Notes: generated by a model not told the origin, from the letters alone. A stretch of DNA of 25,901 nucleotides from DASQDT01 sp036380435 (GCA_036380435.1 DASVES010000451.1:1-25901); one strand, 5' to 3'; positions 16,824 through 23,615 are shown, numbered from the stretch's first letter. Translations and numbers: made by a program.

Positions 16824-17459
16824 TCAGCCGCGCTCGCTGCCGGCTCCGGCGCAGGCTCGCGCCCTTCCGCGCGCGCTCACACGCACGCTCACCTTCTCCC
16901 AGGCTTGCAGGTCTTCCATGATCTTCGCCGCGAACCAGTCCTGAAAATTCACATCCGAGAGGAACAACTCCTCCATAATCTTCTCGGCGGCCTGCCCGAG
17001 CGTGAGGGCGCCACTGGAAGTTTCGTTCAGGTAAGCGGTGTACTCGGCGAGCATCTGCCACACACGCATGTGGACGCCGAGACTCACCTGCTCATGGCGT
17101 GCGCCGGCGGCGGGCACCGAGAGCCTTTCGGGCGAAGTCCAGGAGACGGGGTCGATGAGGCGAATGCTGACGCGCTGGCGGCCCGTCGCGCGGTCTACCC
17201 AGCCGCCGTTGACCTCGGCCAGAATCGTGCCGCCGAAGGGCGGCGTAACCTGCACGCCCAGCTCCAGCGGGACGGCCTCGTCCATGTCGAGCGTCGCGCC
17301 GGCGTGACTCACCACGACGGTGCGGGCCTTGAGCACGCGCGTGCGTCCGTCCTCGGTCGGCACCTCGATGGTGACGGGGAAGTTCATCCTGATGCGCCGG
17401 TTCCGGCGCGACTTGATGGTGCGTTCAGTTTGACGCTTCTCTTTCACTCCGCTTGTCAT
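16824..17459 (-). CDS. PilZ-like domain protein with a helical C-terminal extension
   Basis: A 211-residue protein. Residues about 17-105 have the PilZ layout: an arginine-rich lead (SRRNRRIRMNFPV, residues 17-29), a strand, VVSHAGATL near 49-57, and later strands ending in RVSIRLID. In classical c-di-GMP-binding PilZ domains the second motif is D/NxSxxG. Here the Asp/Asn position is Val while Ser51 and Gly54 remain, so nucleotide binding is uncertain. Residues about 125-195 form a helical region with no assignment (GVHMRVWQMLAEYTAYLNE, then EKIMEELF). The frame stays open upstream to 18461, but that stretch overlaps the Crp gene and a terminator. ATG 17459 has GAGGT six bases upstream. A sigma54-like promoter lies about 60 bases before the start. 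It is probably cytoplasmic and linked to surface, motility or exopolysaccharide control by family analogy. Confidence 0.75.
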   Translation of the reverse strand: MTSGVKEKRQTERTIKSRRNRRIRMNFPVTIEVPTEDGRTRVLKARTVVVSHAGATLDMDEAVPLELGVQVTPPFGGTILAEVNGGWVDRATGRQRVSIRLIDPVSWTSPERLSVPAAGARHEQVSLGVHMRVWQMLAEYTAYLNETSSGALTLGQAAEKIMEELFLSDVNFQDWFAAKIMEDLQAWEKVSVRVSARGRARACAGAGSERG

Positions 17460-17514
17460 AAAGACCTCATTTGCCGCACGGATGTGGGGCCGCGGCCCCT
17501 CGCCGGGAGACGTT

Positions 17515-17530
17515 GGCAAATGAAGTGCCA
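17515..17530 (-). promoter_or_regulatory. Candidate sigma54 (RpoN) promoter of the PilZ-like gene
   Basis: On the minus strand CTGGCAC, five bases, then TTGC matches the -24/-12 consensus (YTGGCAC-N5-TTGC) with the required 12-base GG-to-GC step. Transcription would start near 17504, about 45 bases before ATG 17459. Just downstream is a perfect 14-bp palindrome (17486-17499). A 9-bp inverted repeat (17467-17475 with 17515-17523) brackets it and overlaps the -12 box, so part of the match could belong to that repeat. Confidence 0.5.
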
Positions 17531-17599
17531 GCCGATGCCGAAGACGCTTGCACAGTGTTTGGTGACGGCGCGCGGCCGATTTGCGTCTGTCGGGTGTGA

Positions 17600-17642
17600 C
17601 AAAAAAAGTGAGAGGCCGAAGACACTTCTTCGGCCTCTCACT
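17600..17642 (-). terminator. Intrinsic terminator of the Crp/Fnr regulator gene
   Basis: A perfect 15-bp stem (17607-17621 with 17628-17642) with a 6-nt loop is followed on the minus strand by seven T residues (17607-17601). It lies 36 bases after the Crp-type stop codon. This is a textbook rho-independent terminator, and it separates the regulator transcript from the PilZ-like gene. Confidence 0.92.
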
Positions 17643-17677
17643 CATTCGACGCGGACGCGCGCGTCGATTGTCTTGTT

Positions 17678-18508
17678 CTAGTTGTCGTGCAGGACGGCGT
17701 AGCACTCGCAGGCGGCTGACTCCAGACCCGCTCGGTCGAGGATACGGATGAGGCCGCGGCCATAGCGGATGAGGCCGCGCTGCTGGAGGCCACAGGCGAT
17801 CTGCGTGACGCCGGCGCGGCGGGCGCCGAGCCGGTTGGCGATAAGTTCCTGCGTGAGGGTCAACTCGTCGGAGCCGGCGCGCTCCTGCACGAGCAGAAGC
17901 CACGCGGCGAGACGCTCGGACAGGCGGTGGCGGTTGGCGCAGGCCGAGCGTTGCGCGACTTGCGCCAAATGCCGGCCCGCCTGTTCGAGCAGCAGGCGGC
18001 GGAAGGGCGCGCCGGCGCAGAACTCGCCGGCGAGGAGTTCGACGCGCATCCGCAGGGCGCTGCCCGGAACGGTGACGCGCGCCCAGTGCGACGCGGGCTG
18101 GCCGCCGAGGACGGCGCCGAGGCCGGCGACGCCCTCCCTGCCGGTCAGGGCGACCTCGGCGGCGCTGCCGTCGGCGAAGGCGGTGACGTGCGAGATGACC
18201 ACGTCCTCGGGAAAGTAGGCGTAGCGCATTTCGCCGAGCGGTTCCTGGAGGCTGTCGCGCGTGGTGAGCGAGACGGGTTCGAGGCCGGGCAATAGACGCG
18301 CGAAGTCTTCGTCGGGCAGCGCTCTCAAGAGTCTGTTGGCGAGCAGACGCTTCATCGAGGGCGACTCGCCCGTCCCCTTCGCGTGCTCGACTCCCACCCG
18401 TGTTACTGACCGCGCAGGCTGCGCCCCGGCGACCTGCGCGCCGCCGCCGCGCGAATGCCACTGCGCGGGGTCGCGTGTGAGGCCGCCGCTGTTGAAACCA
18501 TCGGACAT
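17678..18508 (-). CDS. Crp/Fnr family transcriptional regulator
   Basis: A 276-residue frame. The conserved protein begins near Met52 (MKRLLANRLLRALPDEDF). Residues about 62-185 are a cyclic-nucleotide-binding-like beta-roll (YAYFPEDVVISHV, then LTGREGVAGLGAVLGG) followed by a long dimer helix. Residues about 215-265 are a winged helix-turn-helix (LTLTQELIANRLGARRAGVT). No cysteine cluster of the Fnr iron-sulfur type is seen, and the arginine that binds cAMP in true CRP is not evident, so the effector is unknown. The start is uncertain: 18508 gives a 51-residue N-terminal extension with coding-like codons, while 18355 gives 225 residues, the usual size. Neither has a good ribosome site. It is 88 bases downstream of a single-domain response regulator gene and may share its transcript. 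A strong terminator follows. Confidence 0.88.
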   Translation of the reverse strand: MSDGFNSGGLTRDPAQWHSRGGGAQVAGAQPARSVTRVGVEHAKGTGESPSMKRLLANRLLRALPDEDFARLLPGLEPVSLTTRDSLQEPLGEMRYAYFPEDVVISHVTAFADGSAAEVALTGREGVAGLGAVLGGQPASHWARVTVPGSALRMRVELLAGEFCAGAPFRRLLLEQAGRHLAQVAQRSACANRHRLSERLAAWLLLVQERAGSDELTLTQELIANRLGARRAGVTQIACGLQQRGLIRYGRGLIRILDRAGLESAACECYAVLHDN

Positions 18509-18596
18509 CGTCGTGTTACCGCCTTCCCTTATCTCAAACGTCGTTTCGTCGCCCCTCGCCGTCGGGCGCTGGTTCCGCCTTCGGACGTGTCGGTGC

Positions 18597-19076
18597 TCAT
18601 TCGGACACCTCGCGGGGGCCGGCTCCGTCGCTCAAGTGTCGCCTCAGCACGGAAGCGAGGCGGACTAACTCGAAGGGCTTCGTCAGGTAGTCGTCGCACC
18701 CGGCGGCGAAGGCGGCCGTGCGCGCCAGCGGCTCGGCGTGGCCCGAGAGGAAGACGATGGGGACGCGCCGGGACTGGTCGTGCGAGCGGATGCGAGACAC
18801 GACGCCGACGCCGTCGAGGCGCGGCAACTGGCCGTCGAGCAGGATGAGGTCGGGGCACGCGCTCTCGCTGAGGCGGATGGCGTCCTCGCCGTTGGCGGCC
18901 TCGATCACGTCGAAGCCGCGCGCCTCCAGAAATACACGGAGCATGAAGCGCGTGTCCTCGTGGTCTTCGGCGACGAGCACACACGGACGCGCCCCGGACA
19001 CGGCGTCGGCGTCGCGCCGCGGCGCGTCCGCGCGGGCGTTGGGCCGATGCGTGTCCGTGTCCACAGTTCCGGTCAT
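18597..19076 (-). CDS. Single-domain response regulator (CheY-like receiver)
   Basis: A 159-residue protein with a receiver domain at about 31-150 and nothing after it. Key residues are present: acidic pair Glu37-Asp38 (LVAEDHEDTR), phosphoacceptor Asp81 (LILLDGQLPRLDG), Ser111 (FLSGH) and Lys133 (YLTKPFE). The first 30 residues are Asp/Arg/Ala-rich and probably disordered. ATG 19076 has GAGG about 11 bases upstream; the frame stays open to 19112, where no ribosome site is seen. With no output domain it must act by protein contact or by passing on phosphate. It lies upstream of the Crp-type regulator, and downstream of, but 344 bases from, the NarL/histidine kinase pair. A promoter and a palindrome lie in that gap. 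The cognate kinase is not certain. Confidence 0.9.
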   Translation of the reverse strand: MTGTVDTDTHRPNARADAPRRDADAVSGARPCVLVAEDHEDTRFMLRVFLEARGFDVIEAANGEDAIRLSESACPDLILLDGQLPRLDGVGVVSRIRSHDQSRRVPIVFLSGHAEPLARTAAFAAGCDDYLTKPFELVRLASVLRRHLSDGAGPREVSE

Positions 19077-19282
19077 GCGAGGTAGTCCTCGAAGAGTCGC
19101 TGCTGGATTCATCGCTGATTGCTGATCACGGCCGGGGCGGCGAAAGTGTTTGAAAATTTCGAGCAGGTTAGCGTGCCCGCTGCCCCCCGGCGCGTTCTGT
19201 CCGGCGAGTCGTGGTGCGAAAGTCTCGCGCCCGTCGTGGGCGAGCGACGCCCGACCTGTGCCGCCTATTTGTGCGAATGGAG

Positions 19283-19311
19283 AGTATGACGTGGCGGGAG
19301 CGATGCGTCTA
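19283..19311 (-). promoter_or_regulatory. Candidate promoter of the response regulator-Crp genes
   Basis: On the minus strand TAGACG (19311-19306) and CATACT (19288-19283) are 17 bases apart. Each matches 4/6 consensus positions. The predicted start is near 19276. The weak -35 would suit an activator-dependent promoter. Confidence 0.4.
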
Positions 19312-19331
19312 TCAGGAGAAACGAGGCCGAC

Positions 19332-19346
19332 TAGGGTTTTTCCCTA
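19332..19346. promoter_or_regulatory. Palindrome TAGGG-TTTTT-CCCTA, possible operator
   Basis: A perfect 5-bp inverted repeat with a 5-base T spacer. Its centre is about 63 bases upstream of the predicted transcription start of the response regulator gene, a usual place for an activator site. The NarL-type regulator encoded next to it is the nearest candidate ligand, by position only. Confidence 0.4.
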
Positions 19347-19420
19347 ACCAGCGGAGCAGGGATTAAACGGCTGTAAATATGCCGGTTAACGGAGGCAGGC
19401 GGAGACGGGAGAGGCGCGCT

Positions 19421-20101
19421 TCAGTTATCTTGCAGCCACCCCTGGAGCAGGGCGTAGCGAACGATGTCGATGCGGCTCCCGAGGCCGAGCTTCTTCATCG
19501 TGTTCGCCTTGTGGGTCTCGACCGTCTTGACGCTGATGTCGAGACGGGCGGCGACCTCCTTGTTGCTGTAGCCCCACGCGATGAGACGCAGGACTTCGCG
19601 TTCGCGCTCGCTCAACTCCTTCGCCGGCTCTTCGTCGAAACGGGTCTGGCGGCTGACGTAGCCGCCGATGACTTTGCCGGTGATCTGCGGGTCGAGGTAG
19701 CTGGCCCCGGAGGCGACGGTGCGGATGGCGCGCACGAGTTCTGACGAGGCGCTTTGCTTGAGGACGTAGCCGGAGGCGCCGGCGGCTAAGAGTTGTTGGA
19801 TGAAACCGGCGTCGGTGTGGCGCGTGAGCGTGAGCACGCGCACCTGCGGGCAGAGTTGCTTCACCCGCTCGGTCGCCTTCAGGCCGTTGAGTCCGGGCAT
19901 CGAGATGTCCATCACGAGCACGTCGGGCGCGAGTTCCTGCGCGCGCTGGACGGCCGCGCGGCCGTCGGCCGCCTCGCCGACCACTTCCATGTCGGCCTGC
20001 GCCTCGACGAGCGCCCTCAGCCCCTCGCGCACCACCTCGTGGTCGTCGGCGAGCATGACGCGGAGCCTCAGCGCTGCCCGTTGCGATGCGTCTTTGACCA
20101 T
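19421..20101 (-). CDS. NarL/FixJ (LuxR-type) DNA-binding response regulator
   Basis: A 226-residue two-domain regulator. The receiver spans about 12-130, with Asp19-Asp20 (LADDHEVVREG), phosphoacceptor Asp65 (VMDISMPG), Thr91 and Lys115 (GYVLK). The LuxR-type helix-turn-helix spans about 162-224 (LSEREREVLRLIAWGYSNKE, then SVKTVETHKANTMKKLGL). A TTG at 20134 would lengthen the protein, but those extra codons come from the inverted repeat, and ATG 20101 has AAGG just upstream. It follows the histidine kinase gene on the same strand with 112 bases between them, most of it the inverted repeat 20121-20206. The kinase is of the HisKA_3 type, the usual partner of this regulator class, so the two very likely form one two-component system. 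Targets are unknown. Confidence 0.94.
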   Translation of the reverse strand: MVKDASQRAALRLRVMLADDHEVVREGLRALVEAQADMEVVGEAADGRAAVQRAQELAPDVLVMDISMPGLNGLKATERVKQLCPQVRVLTLTRHTDAGFIQQLLAAGASGYVLKQSASSELVRAIRTVASGASYLDPQITGKVIGGYVSRQTRFDEEPAKELSEREREVLRLIAWGYSNKEVAARLDISVKTVETHKANTMKKLGLGSRIDIVRYALLQGWLQDN

Positions 20102-20120
20102 GCGGGCCTTCACTTCTTTA

Positions 20121-20206
20121 AGTTCAAAGTTCAAAGTTCAAAGTTCAAAGAACAAAAGCGCGCCGGCGGCTGTTGACTTTGAACTTTGAACTTTGAACTT
20201 TGAACT
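20121..20206. repeat. Heptamer-built inverted repeat between kinase and regulator genes
   Basis: Two perfect 30-bp arms (20121-20150 and 20177-20206). Each is about four tandem AAAGTTC heptamers, or the reverse complement of them. The 26-nt loop is GC-rich and itself starts with AACA and ends with TGTT plus two bases, so pairing can continue. It begins eight bases after the histidine kinase stop codon and ends 20 bases before the regulator ATG. Confidence 0.95.
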
Positions 20207-20213
20207 CATTATT

Positions 20214-21620
20214 TCACTTCCCGTCGGCGAAGCGCGCGGGGGCGCGCGCGAAGACGGTCGTTCCCTCGCCCGGCGCCGACTCGATCTCTATCGTGCCGTC
20301 GGCGAGTGCGGCGCGCTCGCGCATGTTGAGCAGACCCATGCTGCCCTCGCACACGTCGGCCGCGCTCGGGTCGAAGCCCTTGCCGTCGTCTTCGACGATG
20401 AGCACGACGTCGCCGTCGCGCCGTTCCAGAATCACGTCCACGCGGCGCGCCTCGGCGTGCTTGACGACGTTGTTGAGAGCCTCCTGCGCGATGCGGTAGA
20501 GGTTGATCTCGACCTCGGGCGCGAGGCGGCGCTTGCCCAGACCCGTGGTGTGGAAGTCGGCCTTGACGCCGTAGTGCTCCGTCCACTCGTGGATGAAGTT
20601 TTCGAGCGCGGCCGGCAGTCCCCCCGCGTCGAGCGCGGCCGGCCGCAGCTCCCACGCCAGAAAATCCACCTCGGCGTCGAGCTGCTCGGCCGCGGCCTGC
20701 GCCTGTTTGATCTGGTCGGAGAGCTTGCCGCTGTCCTCGCCGCAGCCGTCCTTGATGGCCGCGAGGTTCAGGCGCAGCGCCGTCAACTGCTGACCCAACA
20801 AATCGTGGAGGTCGCGCGCGATGCGGCGGCGCTCGGTCTCCTGCGCGCTGACGACGCGCGCGAGCAGCTCCTTGACGTGCTCCTCGGCGTCGCGACGCTC
20901 CAGCACCTCCGCCTCAAGCTCGCCGGTGCGTCCCCGGACGCGCTCCTCCAGCTGCCCGCGCTCATCTTCGAGCTGCCTGTTCAGGTCGGCGCGCTCCTGC
21001 TCGGCCTGCTCACGCTCGGTGAGGTCGCGCGCGACTTTGATATAGCCGCGCAGCTCGCCGCCGGCGTCGAGGGTTGTCAGGACGCCGGAGGCGTAGAAGC
21101 GCGAGCCGTCCTTGCGGATGTGCCAACGCTCGTCCTCGGCGCGGCCCTTTTCGAGCGCCGTCTTCATCTCCCGCTTGTCGGCGCCGCGCACGCGGTCTTC
21201 CGGCGTGAAGAGGATTCCGGCGTCCCGGCCCAGAATTTCGTCCTCGGTGTAGCCGAAGATTTTTTCCGCGCCCTTGTTCCAGCGGGTGACGTGGCCGCCG
21301 AGGTCGAGGGTGAAGATGGCGAAGTCTTCGACGGAATTGAGGAGCAGCCGCGTTTGCTCCTCCGACTCCCGGACGGCCGTCCGCGCCATCCGATGCTCGG
21401 CGCCGGCGCGGAAGGTCAAGACGCCGGCGACGATGCGGCCGTCGGCGTCGCGGACGGTCGAGTGACTGACGCTGCCCGTGGCGTTCAGCGACTCGAGGAA
21501 CTGCTCCAGCGCGCCCGAGTCGCCGGCCGACGCGCCGACGCCCACGATCAGAAAGTCGTGACCGTCCTCACGCCCCACACTCTTCTCGGCGCGCCCGCCG
21601 CCCTTAAGGGGTTCGCTCAT
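20214..21620 (-). CDS. PAS-domain sensor histidine kinase (HisKA_3 / NarX-type)
   Basis: A 468-residue kinase with no membrane segment, so probably a cytoplasmic sensor. One complete PAS domain spans about 86-202 (NSVEDFAIFTLD, WNKGAEKIFGYTEDEILG, ending VARDLTERE). A coiled coil of Glu/Arg-rich heptads covers about 203-255. HisKA_3 holds His272 (RRRIARDLHDLLGQQL). The ATPase domain covers about 370-462, with Asn384 (EALNNVVKHAEA), the G1 box DDGKGFD (411-417) and G2 GSMGLLNMRER. Residues 22-45 (DFLIVGVGASAGDSGALEQF) resemble the start of a CheB methylesterase domain. Residues 53-70 resemble the tail of another PAS domain, so the N-terminus looks like a remnant of a larger CheB/CheR/PAS protein. 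The ATG at 21620 is preceded by GAAGAAG. The probable partner is the NarL-type regulator downstream. Confidence 0.93.
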   Translation of the reverse strand: MSEPLKGGGRAEKSVGREDGHDFLIVGVGASAGDSGALEQFLESLNATGSVSHSTVRDADGRIVAGVLTFRAGAEHRMARTAVRESEEQTRLLLNSVEDFAIFTLDLGGHVTRWNKGAEKIFGYTEDEILGRDAGILFTPEDRVRGADKREMKTALEKGRAEDERWHIRKDGSRFYASGVLTTLDAGGELRGYIKVARDLTEREQAEQERADLNRQLEDERGQLEERVRGRTGELEAEVLERRDAEEHVKELLARVVSAQETERRRIARDLHDLLGQQLTALRLNLAAIKDGCGEDSGKLSDQIKQAQAAAEQLDAEVDFLAWELRPAALDAGGLPAALENFIHEWTEHYGVKADFHTTGLGKRRLAPEVEINLYRIAQEALNNVVKHAEARRVDVILERRDGDVVLIVEDDGKGFDPSAADVCEGSMGLLNMRERAALADGTIEIESAPGEGTTVFARAPARFADGK

Positions 21621-22006
21621 AAAATCTTCTTCTTCTCATCTGTTGGAACGGCCGCGCGCGGTTGGGCCGGGAAGGCCCGCCGCTGTTATTTCAACCCGCT
21701 GGAGGAGATTTACAAACAGGGTACGGCGGCTGACGCGCGGAGTATAAAACACATAGTGCGCCTCGTACAGCAAACGATCTGTGTGGTAGCACACACCCGT
21801 CCGCCGTCACCCCGGCGCGCGACGCATACACCAGCGCGCGCGCGTGTGGTATAACGCTCGGCATCCCCCTGATTAATCCCCCGCGGACGCGGGCGCCCGG
21901 AAGTCGGGCGAGACGGTCGCCCCCGACGCCGGGCGACCGGAGAGCGCCCTTTGGCGTCCGCCCTTGAAGTTTTCGCCGCGTCCGACGCGCAGAAAGGGTT
22001 GATGAG
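21621..22006. other. 386-bp divergent intergenic region with promoter-like signals
   Basis: This separates the histidine kinase (minus) from the 240-aa gene (plus) and holds no gene. On the minus strand a TATACT box (21746-21741) stands about 120 bases before the kinase start with only a poor -35. On the plus strand TGGTATAAC (21847-21855) is an extended -10 box. Between them are a 16-bp palindrome TGTGTGGTAGCACACA (21780-21795) and a 15-base alternating purine-pyrimidine run (21834-21848). A small GGGCC/GGCCC hairpin lies near 21664-21678. Confidence 0.45.
21847..21855 (+). promoter_or_regulatory. Extended -10 promoter element before the 240-aa gene
   Basis: TGGTATAAC combines a TGN extension with a -10 box matching 5/6 consensus positions. 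The -35 region (TACACC) is weak. The predicted start is near 21862, about 145 bases before ATG 22007. Confidence 0.35.
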
Positions 22007-22729
22007 ATGGCCGCACGTCAGAGTGAAGGTGACAAAAGCGCGGCGAGCGCCGCGGCTTCCCGCCAGACATATGAGGGCGCCGCGCGCTGCCGCCGCAAGT
22101 TCCTGCGACACTTCCCCGGCGGCTTCCTCGACGAGACCTACCTCGACTGGGAGCGCGACTACAAGTGGGAGGTTCACGAGCAGTGGGAGGGGGCGCTCGG
22201 CCGCGACGAGTATCGCCGGCTGCTGCGCGCGGGTGAGTTCGCCGAAGCGGCCGCGCGCGCCGTGCGCGTCGAGCAGCGCGCCCGCCACAGCATGCTCTTC
22301 TCGTTCGAGAAGATGGCGCTGCGCGACGCCGTCAAGACGGAGGAGGGCGCGCGCCTCTTCAGTGAAGGACTCTACGAATTTCTCCACGGCGCGGGCGACG
22401 CCGAGCGCAAGTTCGCGCGCTGGTGCGAGGTGGTGGGCGCGCTGCCGCGCCGGCAGACGCGCGTGCTGACGTGGCCGCTCGTCACGGTCTTCGGCTTCAT
22501 CGCGCAACCCAGCGAGCATATCTTTCTCAAGCCGAACGTCACGCGCATCGCGGCCCGCGCCTACGGCTTCGACCTCCGCTACCAGTCGCGGCCCAACTGG
22601 GACACCTACGCGAGCATGCTCGCCTTCGCCGGCGTCGTGCGGCGCGATCTGCGCGACCTGCGGCCCCGCGACATGATCGACCTCCAGTCGTTCATCTGGG
22701 TGCAAGGCTCCGACGAGTACTCGGACTGA
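22007..22729 (+). CDS. Uncharacterised 240-residue protein
   Basis: I cannot assign a function. The first 20 residues are Ser/Ala-rich and probably disordered. The body is rich in aromatic and charged residues and looks helical: CRRKFLRHFPGGFLDETYLD, then WERDYKWEVHEQWEGALG, and later RWCEVVGALPRRQTRVLTWP and FLKPNVTRIAARAYGFDL. There is no signal peptide, membrane segment or recognised catalytic motif. Strict spacing of Trp and Arg suggests a conserved globular family and not a chance frame. Codon use is like that of its neighbours. ATG 22007 has AGAAAGGG about eleven bases upstream. It stands alone between a divergent histidine kinase gene and a nested inverted repeat. Confidence 0.8.
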   Translation: MAARQSEGDKSAASAAASRQTYEGAARCRRKFLRHFPGGFLDETYLDWERDYKWEVHEQWEGALGRDEYRRLLRAGEFAEAAARAVRVEQRARHSMLFSFEKMALRDAVKTEEGARLFSEGLYEFLHGAGDAERKFARWCEVVGALPRRQTRVLTWPLVTVFGFIAQPSEHIFLKPNVTRIAARAYGFDLRYQSRPNWDTYASMLAFAGVVRRDLRDLRPRDMIDLQSFIWVQGSDEYSD

Positions 22730-22758
22730 AGACGAACGCGGTAAAGCGCGTCGCAAAA

Positions 22759-22944
22759 CTGTAGGGGCTGGGGAAGTCCGCAGCCCGCATCGTGGGAACC
22801 AATTAACATGGATGGACAGGATGAACAGGATGAAGAAAAGATGACTTCAGATTTGAGATTTCAAATTCTTTATCCTGCCCGTCCTGTCCATCCATGTTAC
22901 TTCCTCCGTTGGCAGCGGGCCGCGGACAAGCCCTGCCCCTACAG
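22759..22944. repeat. Outer inverted repeat starting CTGTAGGGGC
   Basis: The arms 22759-22788 and 22915-22944 match at 25 of 30 positions as inverted repeats. The 126-bp interior contains a second, unrelated inverted repeat (22804-22899). It lies between two plus-strand genes, starting 30 bases after the first. Arms of this GTAGGGGC type resemble dispersed palindromes seen in many bacterial genomes (from memory; not checked). Confidence 0.85.
22804..22899. repeat. Inner inverted repeat with ACAGGATGA units
   Basis: The arms 22804-22831 and 22872-22899 match at 25 of 28 positions and continue more loosely inward. Near the centre a small hairpin pairs ATTTGA with TCAAAT. The arms contain repeated GGACAGGAT/GAACAGGAT units, the same plan as the element at 5594-5668 but with a different unit. 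It lies wholly inside the outer repeat 22759-22944. Confidence 0.88.
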
Positions 22945-22988
22945 TCGCGACGCATGACGAGTGGTTCTGCAACGGACTTTTCATCACG

Positions 22989-23615
22989 GTGCTTCAAAGA
23001 TTTTTTGCCAGACAACTCGCCCGGCCCTCCGGCCTCTTCGGAAGACTCGTCACGGCGCGCTGGCTCGACAAGTCCAGCGCGACGATGAACCAGTTGACCT
23101 TCGAGCGGCTTTCCCTCCAACCGGATGACAGGGTTCTTGAAGTCGGCTTCGGCAGCGGCTACCTGCTGAAGAAAATTCTCTCCGCGGGGCCGTGCGCGCA
23201 CGTGGCGGGCATTGACCCGTCCGCCGACATGGTTCGATTGGTGGAGCGGCGGCTGGGTAAATTTATCAGAGGCGGGAAGGCGCGTATCCGCGAAGGCTCA
23301 ATCGAAGCTCTGCCGTTCGGGGACGGCGAGTTTACGAAGCTCTGTACGGTCAACACGCTCTACTTCTGGCAAGAGCCGGCCGTCCCCCTGTCCGAGTGTC
23401 GTCGGGTGCTGCGCGAGGACGGCCTGCTCGTGCTCTGCTTCAACGCGAAGGAAGACCTGGAGCGTTGGCCGGGCCACAAGTACGGCTTCAGGTTGTATGA
23501 GCTGAGCGAGATCGAAGAAGAACTGACGCGCTCCGGCTTCGGCGCGATAGACGTGGCGCGTGGACACGACCCGGCGCAGGGGTTGTTCTACTGTGTGAAC
23601 GCGAAAGCCGTCTGA
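22989..23615 (+). CDS. Class I SAM-dependent methyltransferase
   Basis: A 208-residue methyltransferase with a Rossmann-like fold. The SAM-binding motif I is VLEVGFGSG (49-57). The acidic residue that contacts the ribose is Asp76 in GIDPS. The later motif is EALPFGDGEF with LCTVNTLYFW (about 106-127), followed by the post-motif helix ECRRVLREDGLLVLCF. It resembles the UbiE/Methyltransf_11 group acting on small molecules, but the substrate cannot be read from it. The start is GTG 22989, chosen because LQRFFARQLARPSG is the usual N-terminus of this subgroup; no ribosome site is visible. It converges on the acyl-ligase fusion gene with 21 bases between the stop codons, and lies 44 bases after the nested repeat. 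Confidence 0.9.
   Translation: MLQRFFARQLARPSGLFGRLVTARWLDKSSATMNQLTFERLSLQPDDRVLEVGFGSGYLLKKILSAGPCAHVAGIDPSADMVRLVERRLGKFIRGGKARIREGSIEALPFGDGEFTKLCTVNTLYFWQEPAVPLSECRRVLREDGLLVLCFNAKEDLERWPGHKYGFRLYELSEIEEELTRSGFGAIDVARGHDPAQGLFYCVNAKAV

Larger units (their letters stand above)
19077..19420. other. 344-bp intergenic region upstream of the response regulator
   Basis: No gene is seen here. The region separates two minus-strand genes and holds a candidate promoter (19283-19311) and an upstream palindrome (19332-19346). The predicted leader before the response regulator is about 200 nt. It contains no riboswitch that I can name. Confidence 0.5.

Noticed and set aside
17460..18461. Upstream extension of the PilZ-like frame to a 545-residue protein
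   Set aside because: The extension overlaps the Crp-type gene in another frame and crosses its terminator. ATG 17459 has a good ribosome site.
20102..20134. Longer start of the NarL-type regulator
   Set aside because: The added codons are read from the heptamer repeat, while ATG 20101 has AAGG upstream.
20121..20206. CRISPR-like reading of the short direct repeats
   Set aside because: The units are contiguous with no spacers and mirror each other across one loop. No cas gene is present.
20193..21854. 553-codon plus-strand frame across the histidine kinase, and similar frames at 2836-3777 and 6910-8577
   Set aside because: Each lies antisense to a gene with clear family motifs and shows no recognisable domain of its own.
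22894..23088. 64-codon plus-strand frame starting in the nested repeat
   Set aside because: It is out of frame with the methyltransferase, consists partly of repeat arm and has low-complexity Pro/Ser/Arg content.
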